Source: Gaiellaceae bacterium (lineage in GTDB: Bacteria; Actinomycetota; Thermoleophilia; Gaiellales; Gaiellaceae). Taken from it: a stretch of DNA of 64,000 nt. The stretch's first letter is position 1. Every line of letters starts with the position of its first letter. This document shows, piece after piece, positions 18,071 through 26,375 of this stretch. The DNA lies in the NCBI GenBank assembly GCA_026002995.1, contig BPGK01000001.1:1550001-1614000 (forward strand), in the 5' to 3' direction. The notes under the pieces are model-generated. The model saw only the letters and a list, made by a program, of their open reading frames with translations, was not told where the DNA came from and ran no database searches. Made by a program: the position numbers and the translations under genes.

Positions 18071-18926
18071 AGCTCTGGCGGTAGCGACGGACGAAGGTCG
18101 CCTCGGGAAGCGTCGCGAGGAGCGACCGCTCGGCGCCGATGCGAACCACCGCGCGCTCGGCCTTTCCGAGCGTCGACACCCGATGCCCGTCCACGAGGAC
18201 GCCGGCCTCGACCCCCACTGTCCGGTTCCAGACGATGACGTCGGCGCCGGGAGGGAGGACGAGCGGTCGGGCGCGCAGGGAGTGCGCGGCGACGTACGTG
18301 AGCGCCATCGCCTCGAGCCCCCAGAAGAGCACCGGGCCGCCGTTCGAGAGGTTGTACGCCGTCGACCCCGAGGGAGTCGAGCAGATGATCCCGTCGCAGG
18401 GCTGGCGCCCGAGCTCCTCCCCGCCGACGACGAGCTCGAGCTCGATCATGCGGCCGAGCTCGGCGCTCGCGACGACGACGTCGTTGACGGCGCGGCTCCC
18501 GCCATCCGGGTGCTCGAGCTCGAGCGTCGGCAACGCGACGACGTCGTACTCGCCCGCGAACACGCGCCCCATCCCTTCCTCCAGCTCGCGCCGGCCCATC
18601 GAGCTGAGGAAGCCGACCCGTCCGAAGTTCACCCCGATCACGGGAACGCCCGTCCCGAGGAAGCGCGCGAGCGCCCGCAGCACGGTCCCGTCGCCTCCGA
18701 GCACGACGGCGATGTCGGCGCGGGTCGGATCGGCCGCCGGCTCGACGCCGTGCTTCTCGGCCTCGTCCGCTGGGAAGAGGAGCTTGACGCCGTGCTCCTG
18801 CGCCACCGCCTGTAGCCGTGCCAGCCCGGCGCCGATGCGCCCGGGTTGCCCGTGCGTGAGGACTGCTGCGCGGCGAACGCGCTCAGGCGCCGCCGACGGC
18901 GTCGCGGATCCAGCGGTCGATGTCAT
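18060..18926 (-). CDS. nadK: NAD kinase
   Basis: ATP- or polyphosphate-dependent phosphorylation of NAD to NADP. 288 aa. Seen: the GGDGT motif (IAVVLGGDGTVLRALARFLG), VNFGRVGFL, the NAD-binding NDVVVAS, and DGIICSTPSGSTAYNLSNGG. The start at ATG 18926 lies inside the 3' end of tlyA (44-nt overlap). The first roughly 16 residues are a Ser/Ala-rich extension before RRAAVLTHG. Confidence 0.96.
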   Translation of the reverse strand: MTSTAGSATPSAAPERVRRAAVLTHGQPGRIGAGLARLQAVAQEHGVKLLFPADEAEKHGVEPAADPTRADIAVVLGGDGTVLRALARFLGTGVPVIGVNFGRVGFLSSMGRRELEEGMGRVFAGEYDVVALPTLELEHPDGGSRAVNDVVVASAELGRMIELELVVGGEELGRQPCDGIICSTPSGSTAYNLSNGGPVLFWGLEAMALTYVAAHSLRARPLVLPPGADVIVWNRTVGVEAGVLVDGHRVSTLGKAERAVVRIGAERSLLATLPEATFVRRYRQSFAS

Positions 18927-19650
18927 CGGGGACGGTCGCGTCGCGGTCGTGGACGAGGTGGACGAAGAACTCCCGGTTGCCCTTCAGTCCGGGCAGCCCG
19001 GAGTCTACGACCCCGGCCGTCCTCCCCTCCCAGGCGAGCGCGGCGTCGACGACGCTCTCGATCGCCTTTCGTTGCACTTCCGGGTCACGGACGACGCCCT
19101 TGCGGACGTCCGCGGGCCCAGCCTCGAACTGCGGCTTCACGAGGACGAGCGCCTCCCAACCCGGCTTCGCGAGAGCGAGCACCGCAGGGAGCGCCTTCCG
19201 CACCGAGATGAAGGAGACGTCGCAGACGACGAGGTCGGGGGCAAACGGGAGCGCGCGGAGGTCGCGGACGTTCGTCCGCTCGAGCACCGTCACGCGCGGG
19301 TCGGCACGGAGCCGGGGGTGGAGCTGCCCGTAGCCGACGTCGATCGCGACGACGCGCGCCGCGCCCGCCTGGAGCAGGCAGTCGGTGAACCCCCCGGTCG
19401 CTGCGCCGACGTCGACGCAGTCGCGTCCGGCGACGTCGACGGCGAAGGCGTCGAGGGCGTTCCGGAGCTTCACGCCCCCGCGCGAGACGTACGGAGGCGG
19501 GCTTGCGACCTCGAGCTCCGCGTCCTCGGGAACCTGCTCGCCGGGCTTCGTGTGGCCGGGAACGAGCCCGGCCAGGACGAGCGCCTGCGCCTGCGAACGG
19601 GACTCCGCCAGACCCCGCTCCACGAGCAGCGTGTCGAGTCGCTTCTTCAC
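18883..19650 (-). CDS. tlyA: TlyA-family 2'-O-methyltransferase (16S/23S rRNA)
   Basis: 255 aa with an N-terminal S4 RNA-binding domain (KKRLDTLLVERGLAESRSQAQALVLAG) and a FtsJ/RrmJ-like methyltransferase domain (YVSRGGVKLRNAL, DVGAATGGFTDCLLQAGA, DLVVCDVSFISVRKALP, LVKPQFEAG). In mycobacteria TlyA 2'-O-methylates C1409 of 16S and C1920 of 23S rRNA, and its loss gives capreomycin resistance. GTG 19650 lies 9 nt after TAGCCT (19660-19665). Confidence 0.92.
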   Translation of the reverse strand: MKKRLDTLLVERGLAESRSQAQALVLAGLVPGHTKPGEQVPEDAELEVASPPPYVSRGGVKLRNALDAFAVDVAGRDCVDVGAATGGFTDCLLQAGAARVVAIDVGYGQLHPRLRADPRVTVLERTNVRDLRALPFAPDLVVCDVSFISVRKALPAVLALAKPGWEALVLVKPQFEAGPADVRKGVVRDPEVQRKAIESVVDAALAWEGRTAGVVDSGLPGLKGNREFFVHLVHDRDATVPDDIDRWIRDAVGGA

Positions 19651-19692
19651 CGCGAAACGAGGCTAGACGATCGCCGTCTCCGGCTCGGGCGC

Positions 19693-20463
19693 TCAGGAGG
19701 CGCGCACGGCGAGGTCGTCCACGAGCGCCTCCAGCACCGAGGTGTCCGCCGGCACCTCGGCGAGGCGCTCCCGCGCCCGCTCGGCCGCCTCGTCGGCGAG
19801 GCGACGCGCGCCGTCGGCGCCGAGTCGCTCGGCGAGACCGTCGCCGTCCAGGAGGTCGTCGACTGCTTGGAAGAGGAGGCCGAGCTCTTCCGCAAACGCC
19901 CGCCAGGGCGCCTGCGCATCCTCGGGCACCGCCGCCGCGCGGAGCCCGAGCCCGACTGCAGCCGCGAAGAGACGGCCCGTCTTCAGGCGGTCGAGCTCGA
20001 CGAGGTCGTCGTCGGCGCCGGTGATGTCGAGGTACTGGCCGCCGATCATCCCGAGCGTCGCTTCCGCGAGCTCGCGAGCGATGCCGACGTCGTCGTAGGA
20101 GAGCGCGAGTCGAAAGGCTTCGACCAGGAGCGCGTCCCCGGCGAGCAGCGCGACACCTTCGCCGAAGGCGACGTGCGCACTCGGCCGTCCACGGCGCTCG
20201 GCATCGTCGTCCAGGGAGGGGAGGTCGTCGTGGACGAGCGAGAAGGTGTGCACGAGCTCGACCGCGGCCGCGGCCGGCAGGGCGTCCTCGACCGTCCCGC
20301 CGGCGGCCTCGGCGACGGCCAGGCAGAGCACGGGCCGGATCCGCTTCCCGCCCGGCTCGAGCGCGTAGCGCACGGCGGCCTCGAGACGGCCGAGGTCGGT
20401 CGCGAGGCGCAGGTCGGCGAGGTAGGCCTCGACGAGGCGTCGCAGCTCGTCAGCCGGACGCAT
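19693..20463 (-). CDS. ispA: trans-prenyl diphosphate synthase (FPP/GGPP-type)
   Basis: Condenses isopentenyl diphosphate with allylic diphosphates to make C15-C20 precursors of quinones and membrane lipids. 256 aa, a little shorter than the usual 290-300. Seen: GGKRIRPVLCLAVAEA, first Asp-rich motif HDDLPSLDDD, GDALLVEAF, GGQYLDI, KTGRLFAAAVGLG, and second motif FQAVDDLLDGDG. Product length cannot be read with certainty. It overlaps the preceding small gene by 14 nt. Confidence 0.9.
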   Translation of the reverse strand: MRPADELRRLVEAYLADLRLATDLGRLEAAVRYALEPGGKRIRPVLCLAVAEAAGGTVEDALPAAAAVELVHTFSLVHDDLPSLDDDAERRGRPSAHVAFGEGVALLAGDALLVEAFRLALSYDDVGIARELAEATLGMIGGQYLDITGADDDLVELDRLKTGRLFAAAVGLGLRAAAVPEDAQAPWRAFAEELGLLFQAVDDLLDGDGLAERLGADGARRLADEAAERARERLAEVPADTSVLEALVDDLAVRAS

Positions 20464-20656
20464 CCGCGATCGCGCGGGCGCGCGTCAGCTCGGCCTCGAT
20501 CTCCTTCGCGAGCTCGGCGAGCTCGCCGACGAGCTCGACCGCGGCCTCCCCGTCGAGCTCCTCGGCAGAGGCGACGCGTTCGAGCTCCGCGCGGCGCTCG
20601 TTCAGGCGCTCGAGGAGCTCCGTGGCCCGCGCCAGCTCCTGCTCGACGTCGCTCAT
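20450..20656 (-). CDS. short coiled-coil protein, possibly exonuclease VII small subunit-like
   Basis: 68 residues, almost entirely Glu/Ala/Leu/Arg helical coil (LARATELLERLNERRAELER, EAAVELVGELAELAKEIEAE). It has ATGA overlap with nusB and overlaps ispA, so it is clearly inside the operon. XseB commonly sits between nusB and ispA-type genes and has the same size and helical hairpin style. The XseB sequence signature is weak here and no xseA is in the window, so the assignment is tentative. Confidence 0.5.
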   Translation of the reverse strand: MSDVEQELARATELLERLNERRAELERVASAEELDGEAAVELVGELAELAKEIEAELTRARAIADASG

Positions 20657-21048
20657 GCTCCACCTCGGGCGAGCGCGAGCTCGCGCGCGACGGTGCCGAG
20701 GATGCCGTTCACGAGCCGCGCGGCGTCCTCGGACGCGTACCGCTTCGCGAGCACGACCGCCTCGTTGATCGCCACCTCCGTGGGAACCGTCTCCTCCTCG
20801 AGCTCGTAGATCCCGATCCGCAGGACGTTCCGCTCGAGCGTACCCAGACGATCGGCGGGCCACTCCGGCGAGGCCGCGCTGATGCGCGCGTCGAGCGCCT
20901 CGGCGCGCGCGGCCACCGCCTCCGCGAGCGACCGCGCGAAGCCGTCGGGCTCCTCCCCGAAGAGCGACGCGAGGGGCTGCCCGGTGAGATCCCACTGGTA
21001 GAGGAGGAAGAGCGCCTGCCGGCGCCCGGCGCGACGGCTCGTCGTCAT
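20653..21048 (-). CDS. nusB: transcription antitermination factor NusB
   Basis: 131 aa all-helical RNA-binding protein that, with NusE/S10, binds boxA and supports rRNA antitermination. Seen: SRRAGRRQALFLLYQWDLTGQP at the N-terminus, NVLRIGIYELEEETVPTEVAINEAVVLAKRYASEDAARLVNGILG at the C-terminus (continuous family signature). The start at ATG 21048 overlaps the accC stop (ATGA). A longer reading upstream is only the shadow of accC. Confidence 0.95.
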   Translation of the reverse strand: MTTSRRAGRRQALFLLYQWDLTGQPLASLFGEEPDGFARSLAEAVAARAEALDARISAASPEWPADRLGTLERNVLRIGIYELEEETVPTEVAINEAVVLAKRYASEDAARLVNGILGTVARELALARGGA

Positions 21049-22403
21049 GCCGAAGCGAGCGACGGGACGCGCCCCTCGAGCGCGGCGAGCGTCGACGTCG
21101 AGTACTCGCCGGAGGCGAACTCGGGCGCCGCGAGGACGTCGAGCAGGACCTCCCGCGTCGTCGGGATACCGACCACCTCGAGCTCCCCGAGCGCACGACG
21201 CATCCTGGCGATCGCCGCGGGCCGCTCGTCGTCCCAAACGATGACCTTCGCGACCAGCGAGTCGTAGAAGGGCGGGACCGCGAGCCCCTCCACGAGCCCG
21301 GTGTCCACGCGCACGCCCGGCCCGAGCGGCGGTCGGAAGCGCGTGACCGTCCCCGGCGCGGGAGCGAAGTCGCGCAGAGGGTCCTCGGCGTTGATCCGCA
21401 CCTCGATCGCGTGACCTCGGCGCGGCGCGCGACCCGTGCGCTCAAGCGGCTCGCCGGCCGCCACCCGCACCTGCTCGCGGACGATGTCGATCCCGGAGAC
21501 GAGCTCCGTCACCGGGTGCTCGACCTGGAGCCGGCAGTTGACCTCGATGAAGTGGAACGAGCCGTCCGGCCCGAGGAGGAACTCGAAGGTGCCTGCGTTG
21601 CGGTAGCCGATGACGCGGCACGCCCGCTCGACCGCGCTCTCCATCTCCTCCCGGAGCGCGTCGTCGAGCGCCGGTGAGGGCGACTCCTCGACGAGCTTCT
21701 GGTGGCGACGCTGGATCGAGCACTCGCGCTCGCCCATCGTGAGCACCCCGCCATGCTGGTCGCAGAGCACCTGGATCTCGACGTGGCGCGCCGGCGAAAG
21801 CGCCTTCTCCAGGTACAGCGAGGGGTCGCCGAACGCCGACTCCGCCTCGGCGCGCGCTGCCCCGTACGCGCTCTCGAGCTCGTCCTCGGAGGAGACGAGG
21901 CGCATCCCCTTGCCCCCACCCCCGGCCGAGGCCTTGAGCAGCACGGGGTAGCCGGCCTCGCGCGCGACGCGCCGGAGCTCGTCGAGGGAGCCGGCCCCGT
22001 CGCTCCCGGGGACGAGCGGGACACCGGCTTCCCGCATCGCCTCCTTCGCTCGCACCTTGTCGCCCATGCGCTCCATCACGTCCGCCGTCGGGCCGATGAA
22101 CACGAGGTCGTTCTCCTCGCAGGCCCGCACGAGGGCCGGGTTCTCGGCGAGGAATCCGTAGCCGGGATGTACCGCCTCGCAGCCGGTGGTCTCCGCGGCG
22201 GCGACGACGGCGGGAATCGAGAGGTAGCTCTCGGAGGCGGGGGGTGGGCCGATGCACACCGCCCGGTCGGCGAGCGCGACGTGGAGGGCGTCGCGATCGG
22301 CCGTCGAGTAGACCGCGACCGCTTCCACGCCGAGCTCGTGCAGGGCGCGGATCACCCGCACGGCGATCTCGCCTCGGTTCGCGACGAGGACGCGCGAGAA
22401 CAC
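21045..22403 (-). CDS. accC: acetyl-CoA carboxylase biotin carboxylase subunit
   Basis: ATP- and bicarbonate-dependent carboxylation of biotin on BCCP. 452 aa. Seen: the N-terminal LVANRGEIAVRVIRA, HPGYGFLAENPALVRACE, the ATP-grasp glycine loop KASAGGGGKGMR, EKALSPARHVEIQVL, ERECSIQRRHQKLVEESPSP, FIEVNCRLQVEHPVTELVSGID and the C-terminal barrel. It lies 4 nt downstream of the fused BCCP gene, giving an accB-accC pair. The carboxyltransferase subunits accA and accD are not in the window. Confidence 0.96.
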   Translation of the reverse strand: MFSRVLVANRGEIAVRVIRALHELGVEAVAVYSTADRDALHVALADRAVCIGPPPASESYLSIPAVVAAAETTGCEAVHPGYGFLAENPALVRACEENDLVFIGPTADVMERMGDKVRAKEAMREAGVPLVPGSDGAGSLDELRRVAREAGYPVLLKASAGGGGKGMRLVSSEDELESAYGAARAEAESAFGDPSLYLEKALSPARHVEIQVLCDQHGGVLTMGERECSIQRRHQKLVEESPSPALDDALREEMESAVERACRVIGYRNAGTFEFLLGPDGSFHFIEVNCRLQVEHPVTELVSGIDIVREQVRVAAGEPLERTGRAPRRGHAIEVRINAEDPLRDFAPAPGTVTRFRPPLGPGVRVDTGLVEGLAVPPFYDSLVAKVIVWDDERPAAIARMRRALGELEVVGIPTTREVLLDVLAAPEFASGEYSTSTLAALEGRVPSLASA

Positions 22404-22407
22404 CGCT

Positions 22408-24204
22408 CTAGAGCGCCGGCGGGGCGAGCACGGGCTCGATCTCGAACAGGAGCTGCCCGTACTCGACCGGCTCGCCGTTCTCGACGTGGATCGCGCGCAC
22501 GACGCCCTCGACCTCGGCCTTGAGCTCGTTGAAGAGCTTCATCGCCTCGAGCAGGCAGAGCGTCTGCCCGACCGTGACGGTGTCGCCGACGTCGACGAAG
22601 GCCGGCGCGCCGGGTCCGGGAGCACGGTAGAAGACACCGACCATCGGGGACTCGACGCGGATCACGTCCGCGAGCGCCGGCTCGCCATCCGGAGCGCTCT
22701 CGGAGACCGCAGTCGCGGCGGCGACCGGCTGGAGCACCGGCTCGTCCGCGCGGCGCACGGAGACGCGCATGCCGCCGTCCTCGATCTCGATCTCGCCGAC
22801 GCCGCTCTCCTGGACGATCTTCACGAGCTCGCGGATCCGCTCGCCCCGCTCGGCCTCGGCGTCCTCGGCGATGAGCGCCCGGTCGCGGGAGTGGCGCGCG
22901 CGCACCGTGCGCAGGAGCTCCTCGGCGTCGGCTCCGAACATCGCGATCAGCACGAGCTCCTCCTCGCTCGCGGCGAGGCCCTCGGCTCGCTCGCGGACGT
23001 CGTCGGCGGTGGGCGGGTCGTCGACGAGCGCCGCCCGCGGCGCGAGCAGCTCGACCGCCCGCGCGACGACCGGATCGATCGGCTCCGGCGTCGAGCCGTA
23101 CCCGCCCTGCACGAGGGTCCGGAACTCGTCGACCACCGTCCCGTAGCGGCGCGCCTCGAGGACGTGCAGGAGCGCCTGCGAGGCGAGGATCTGGCCGATC
23201 GGCGCCGCGAGGGGCGGCCAGCCCGCCTCTGCACGGACGCGCCCCACCTCTTCCAGGACCTCGAGCAGGCGGTCGGAAGCGGCGTGCGCACGCAGGTGGA
23301 CGTCGAGCGCCGCCACGAGACCGGCGGGCAGGTCGTACTCGGCTGCCCGCACCGCGATCCGCGGGACGACCGGAGCCACGGGCTCGTCGCCGATGTGCTC
23401 GTCGATCGCGTCGGCGGCCTCCCACAGCTTCGAGACGTCGACGCCCGTCGGCGCGCCCAGCCCCGCGAGCGACTCCGCGAGCGACTCGCCCGAGACCCGG
23501 TGGAGCGTGAGCGCGAGCGGGTAGACGGTCGTCGCAACGAGGTCCGCCCCCGCCTCCACGGCCGCGAGCGCCGCCGCGAGCCCCACGCCTGCCGCGCCCT
23601 GGACGTAGAAGCCGACGGGGAGCCCGCTCGCCTCCGCGATCCGGGCGACGAGCTCATGGGCGCGGTGCGGGACGAGCGCGCCGGTCGGGTCGTTGACGAT
23701 GACGCGGGTCGCCCCGAGCTCGGGGAGCTTGCGCGCTTGCTCGACGAGGGTGTCGGTCTCGCCCGTGCGGCCCGGGCTGTACACGAGGCCGGCGTGGAAG
23801 GCCCCGCCTGCGCTCGTGATCGCGAGCCCCGCCTCGCGGAGGTTGGAGACGTCGTTCAGCGGATCGTGCAAGCGGAAGACCTCGATCCCGTTCTCCGCGG
23901 CGCAGGCGACGAAGCGGGTCACGATGTCCCCGGAGACCGGACGCGAGCCGACGAGGAAGCGGCCACGGAGCGCGATCCCGAGCGGCGTCTCGACGCGGGA
24001 GTCGATCGCTCGAATCCGCTCCCAGGGGGTCTCCACGCCGCGCCGCACGGCGGCGTCGAACACCCCGCCGCCGGAGACCTCGAGGCAGGCGAAGCCGGCC
24101 CGGTCGAGGATCTCGGCGATGCGGAGCACCTCGGCGGTCGGCAGCTTGCCGGCGAGCGGCTCCTGGGAGAGCAGGCGGATCGTCGTGTCGACGAGCTTCG
24201 GCAC
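22408..24204 (-). CDS. accB: BCCP fused to a degenerate carboxyltransferase (5S/OadA-like) domain
   Basis: 598 aa. Residues about 1-440 align with the HMGL-like barrel and following domain of oxaloacetate decarboxylase alpha / transcarboxylase 5S / pyruvate carboxylase (FDAAVRRGVETPWERIRA, NGIEVFRLHDPLNDVSNLR, VRAEAGWPPLAAPIGQILASQ, GGYGSTPEPIDP). Residues about 455-490 (GERIRELVKIVQESGVGEIE) and the end are a normal AccB biotinyl domain with EAMKL (biotin Lys556). The barrel has lost its metal centre: the carbamylated Lys is Asn171 and the HxH pair is Tyr200/Gln202; only Asp6 remains. So the barrel is probably non-catalytic while BCCP works with the adjacent accC. GTG 24204 lies 6 nt after TAAGGT (24211-24216). 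Confidence 0.88.
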   Translation of the reverse strand: MPKLVDTTIRLLSQEPLAGKLPTAEVLRIAEILDRAGFACLEVSGGGVFDAAVRRGVETPWERIRAIDSRVETPLGIALRGRFLVGSRPVSGDIVTRFVACAAENGIEVFRLHDPLNDVSNLREAGLAITSAGGAFHAGLVYSPGRTGETDTLVEQARKLPELGATRVIVNDPTGALVPHRAHELVARIAEASGLPVGFYVQGAAGVGLAAALAAVEAGADLVATTVYPLALTLHRVSGESLAESLAGLGAPTGVDVSKLWEAADAIDEHIGDEPVAPVVPRIAVRAAEYDLPAGLVAALDVHLRAHAASDRLLEVLEEVGRVRAEAGWPPLAAPIGQILASQALLHVLEARRYGTVVDEFRTLVQGGYGSTPEPIDPVVARAVELLAPRAALVDDPPTADDVRERAEGLAASEEELVLIAMFGADAEELLRTVRARHSRDRALIAEDAEAERGERIRELVKIVQESGVGEIEIEDGGMRVSVRRADEPVLQPVAAATAVSESAPDGEPALADVIRVESPMVGVFYRAPGPGAPAFVDVGDTVTVGQTLCLLEAMKLFNELKAEVEGVVRAIHVENGEPVEYGQLLFEIEPVLAPPAL

Positions 24205-24227
24205 GGCAGCACCTTAGCGACCCTCCC

Positions 24228-24252
24228 CCGGTCCGGCGCGATTGCCGGCCGG
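24228..24252. terminator. GC-rich hairpin downstream of efp
   Basis: A CCGG(T)CCGGC / GCCGGCCGG stem of nine pairs with one bulged T and a six-base loop. It lies within 10 nt after the efp stop and upstream of the accB-fusion -10 box. There is no T-run. Confidence 0.45.
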
Positions 24253-24257
24253 TCGGG

Positions 24258-24824
24258 TCAGGCGCGGGAGATGTAGCGCCCCTCGCGCGGGTCGACCTTG
24301 ATCCGGTCGCCCGTGTCGACGAACAGGGGAACCGTCACCACGGCGCCCGTCTCGAGCGTCGCCGGCTTCGTGACGTTCGTGACCGTGTCTCCCCGCACCG
24401 CGGGCTCCGTCGCCGTGACCGTCAGCTCGACCGAGGCGGGAAGCTGCAACCCGGCCGGCCTGCCGTCGACCGTGAGCATCTGCACCGAGCTCGAGGGCGC
24501 GAGGTAGGCGAGCTCGGCCGCGACCTCGGAGCGCGGGAGCCCGAACTGCTCGAACGTCTCCTCGTCCATGAAGTGCGCCTCGTTGCCGTCGTCGTACAGG
24601 AACTGGACGTTCTTCACCTCGGTGTGGACGCGGGGGAACTTCTCGCCGGCCCGGAACGTGCGGTCGACCACGGCGCCGGACTCGAGCGCCTTCAGCTTCG
24701 TGCGGACGAACGCGCCACCCTTGCCGGGCTTCACGTGCTGGAACTCGACGATCCGCCACACGGATCCGTCGACCTCGATGTGCATCCCGTTGCGGAACTG
24801 GTTGGTGGAGACGGTCTCGGCCAT
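24258..24824 (-). CDS. efp: elongation factor P
   Basis: Rescues ribosomes stalled at polyproline stretches. 188 aa, three beta-barrel domains. Seen: NQFRNGMHIEVDGSVWRIVEFQHVKPGKGGAFVRTKLKALESG with Lys at the loop tip, and the C-terminal VPLFVDTGDRIKVDPREGRYISRA. The lysine could be modified or unmodified; no EpmA/YmfI-type modifier is in the window. ATG 24824 lies 10 nt after TAGACT (24835-24840). Confidence 0.97.
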   Translation of the reverse strand: MAETVSTNQFRNGMHIEVDGSVWRIVEFQHVKPGKGGAFVRTKLKALESGAVVDRTFRAGEKFPRVHTEVKNVQFLYDDGNEAHFMDEETFEQFGLPRSEVAAELAYLAPSSSVQMLTVDGRPAGLQLPASVELTVTATEPAVRGDTVTNVTKPATLETGAVVTVPLFVDTGDRIKVDPREGRYISRA

Positions 24825-24837
24825 CGCGGGCGTCAGT

Positions 24838-25317
24838 CTAGATCGTGACCACCCGCAGCCTGCCCGTCGAGACGTCGTAGACGTAACCCGACGCCCCGAA
24901 GGCGTCGGGCAGGAGCGGGGACTCGCGGATGCGGCGCACGCCCTCGCGCACGCTCTCGTCGAGATCGGCGAAGGGGAGGAAGTCGACGGCGCTGACGCCG
25001 ACGGCGGCGCAGAGCTCCTCGTTCGAGGCGCCGTGCAGACCGCAGCCCGTATGTCCGACGACGAGCGCTTCGCGGGTGCCGAGCACCGCGTGGGAGAGCG
25101 CGAGCGAGCGGAGGACGTCGTCCGTGACGATCGCGCCCGCGTTCCGCAGGACGTGCGCGTCGCCGAGCTCGAGCCCGAGGGCGGCAAGCGGGTCGATCCT
25201 CGCGTCCATGCACGTCACGACGGCGAGCCGGCGCCGCGGCTCTCGCGGAAGCTCGGGGTGCGCGAACGTCGCCGCATAGCGCGCGTTCGCTTCCAGGATG
25301 TCGTCGCGTGCGCTCAC
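24838..25317 (-). CDS. beta-class carbonic anhydrase
   Basis: 159 aa from GTG 25317, which overlaps the preceding stop (GTGA). Zinc ligands and active-site dyad are visible: Cys36 and Asp38/Arg40 in VVTCMDARIDP, then His89 and Cys92 in VVGHTGCGL. The spacing and LGDAHVLRNAGAIVTDDVLRSLA match the small Rv1284-like beta carbonic anhydrases of actinobacteria. It may supply bicarbonate to the biotin carboxylase encoded just downstream (accC); that link is inference from position. Confidence 0.88.
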   Translation of the reverse strand: MSARDDILEANARYAATFAHPELPREPRRRLAVVTCMDARIDPLAALGLELGDAHVLRNAGAIVTDDVLRSLALSHAVLGTREALVVGHTGCGLHGASNEELCAAVGVSAVDFLPFADLDESVREGVRRIRESPLLPDAFGASGYVYDVSTGRLRVVTI

Positions 25318-26375
25318 GCGACCGTGAGGAGCTCCTTCGGGAACCGCGTCAGGCGCTCGCAGCCGTCCTCGGTGACGAGGACGAGGTCTTCGATGCGGAG
25401 GCCGATGCCTTCCTCCGGAAGGTAGAGCCCCGGCTCGACGGTGACGACGTTCCCGGGCTCGAGGACGTCGCTGGACTCGGGTCTCAGCACGGGCGCCTCG
25501 TGCACCTGGAGGCCGACGCCGTGGCCGAGCCCGTGCCCGTAGGCGGAGCCGAGACCCACGACCTCGATCGGCGCCCGCGAGGCGGCATCGACGTCTCGGC
25601 CGTGGGCGCCCGGCGCGACGGCGGCGAGCCCGGCGAGCTGCGCATCGAGGCAGAGGGCGTACAGCTCGCGCAAGCGCTCGGAGACCTCTCCGACGGCGAA
25701 CGTCCGCGTGCAATCCGAGCAGTAGCCGTCGACGACGCAGCCGGCATCTACGGTGACGAGGACGCCGGGCTCGATCGTCCGCTCGCCGGGCTCGGCGTGC
25801 GGCGAGGCGCCCGTCGGGCCCGCTGCGACGATCGTCCCGAAGGCGATCCCCGCGCCCGCCTCGCGGAAGCTCCGCTCGACCCACCAGACGAGCTCGAGCT
25901 CGCTGCGGCCGCTGAATCGCTCCCGCGAGAGCGCGGCGAAGACCTCGTCCGAGAGCGCCGCCGCACGCCGGATGGCCGCGAGCTCGTCCTCGTCCTTGAC
26001 GGCGCGAAGCGACTCGACGAGTCCGGTACGGGGGACGACGTCGACGCCGGCCTCCTCGAGGGTGCGAACCGCTGCGTACGGAACGTGCTCGGCCTCGACT
26101 CCGATCCGTCGACCGCGCAGGATCTCTCCGAGCGCCCCGACGAGCCCACGCGGCGTCTCGACGACGTCGGCGACGCCGAGCGCGCGTGCCCGGTGCAGAT
26201 ATCGGAAGTCCGTGTACAGCGTCGCCTGGCCGTCGGGCTCGACGAGAACGGCACTGTTCGAGCTCGCGAGGCCGGTGAGGTAGCGCACGCCGGCCTGCCC
26301 TGCCTCGATCCCGGGCAGCCCGATCACGAGGAGCGGCTCCTCGAGGAGCGCTGCGAGGCGCGCGACTCTGCTCAC
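25314..26375 (-). CDS. M24 family aminopeptidase (Xaa-Pro aminopeptidase-like)
   Basis: 353 aa. An N-terminal creatinase-like domain (VRYLTGLASSNSAVLVEPDG) precedes the pita-bread catalytic domain with metal ligands in VTVDAGCVVDGYCSDCTRTF (two Asp), YGHGLGHGVGLQVHEAP (His) and VVTVEPGLYLPEEGIGLRIEDLVLV (two Glu). It removes N-terminal residues before proline from cytosolic peptides. The position directly upstream of efp is conserved in many Gram-positive genomes. GTG 26375 overlaps the aroQ stop. Confidence 0.9.
   Translation of the reverse strand: MSRVARLAALLEEPLLVIGLPGIEAGQAGVRYLTGLASSNSAVLVEPDGQATLYTDFRYLHRARALGVADVVETPRGLVGALGEILRGRRIGVEAEHVPYAAVRTLEEAGVDVVPRTGLVESLRAVKDEDELAAIRRAAALSDEVFAALSRERFSGRSELELVWWVERSFREAGAGIAFGTIVAAGPTGASPHAEPGERTIEPGVLVTVDAGCVVDGYCSDCTRTFAVGEVSERLRELYALCLDAQLAGLAAVAPGAHGRDVDAASRAPIEVVGLGSAYGHGLGHGVGLQVHEAPVLRPESSDVLEPGNVVTVEPGLYLPEEGIGLRIEDLVLVTEDGCERLTRFPKELLTVA

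Noticed and set aside
20450-20656. Confident call of xseB
   Set aside because: Right size and position, but the sequence signature is weak and xseA is not nearby, so kept as tentative only.
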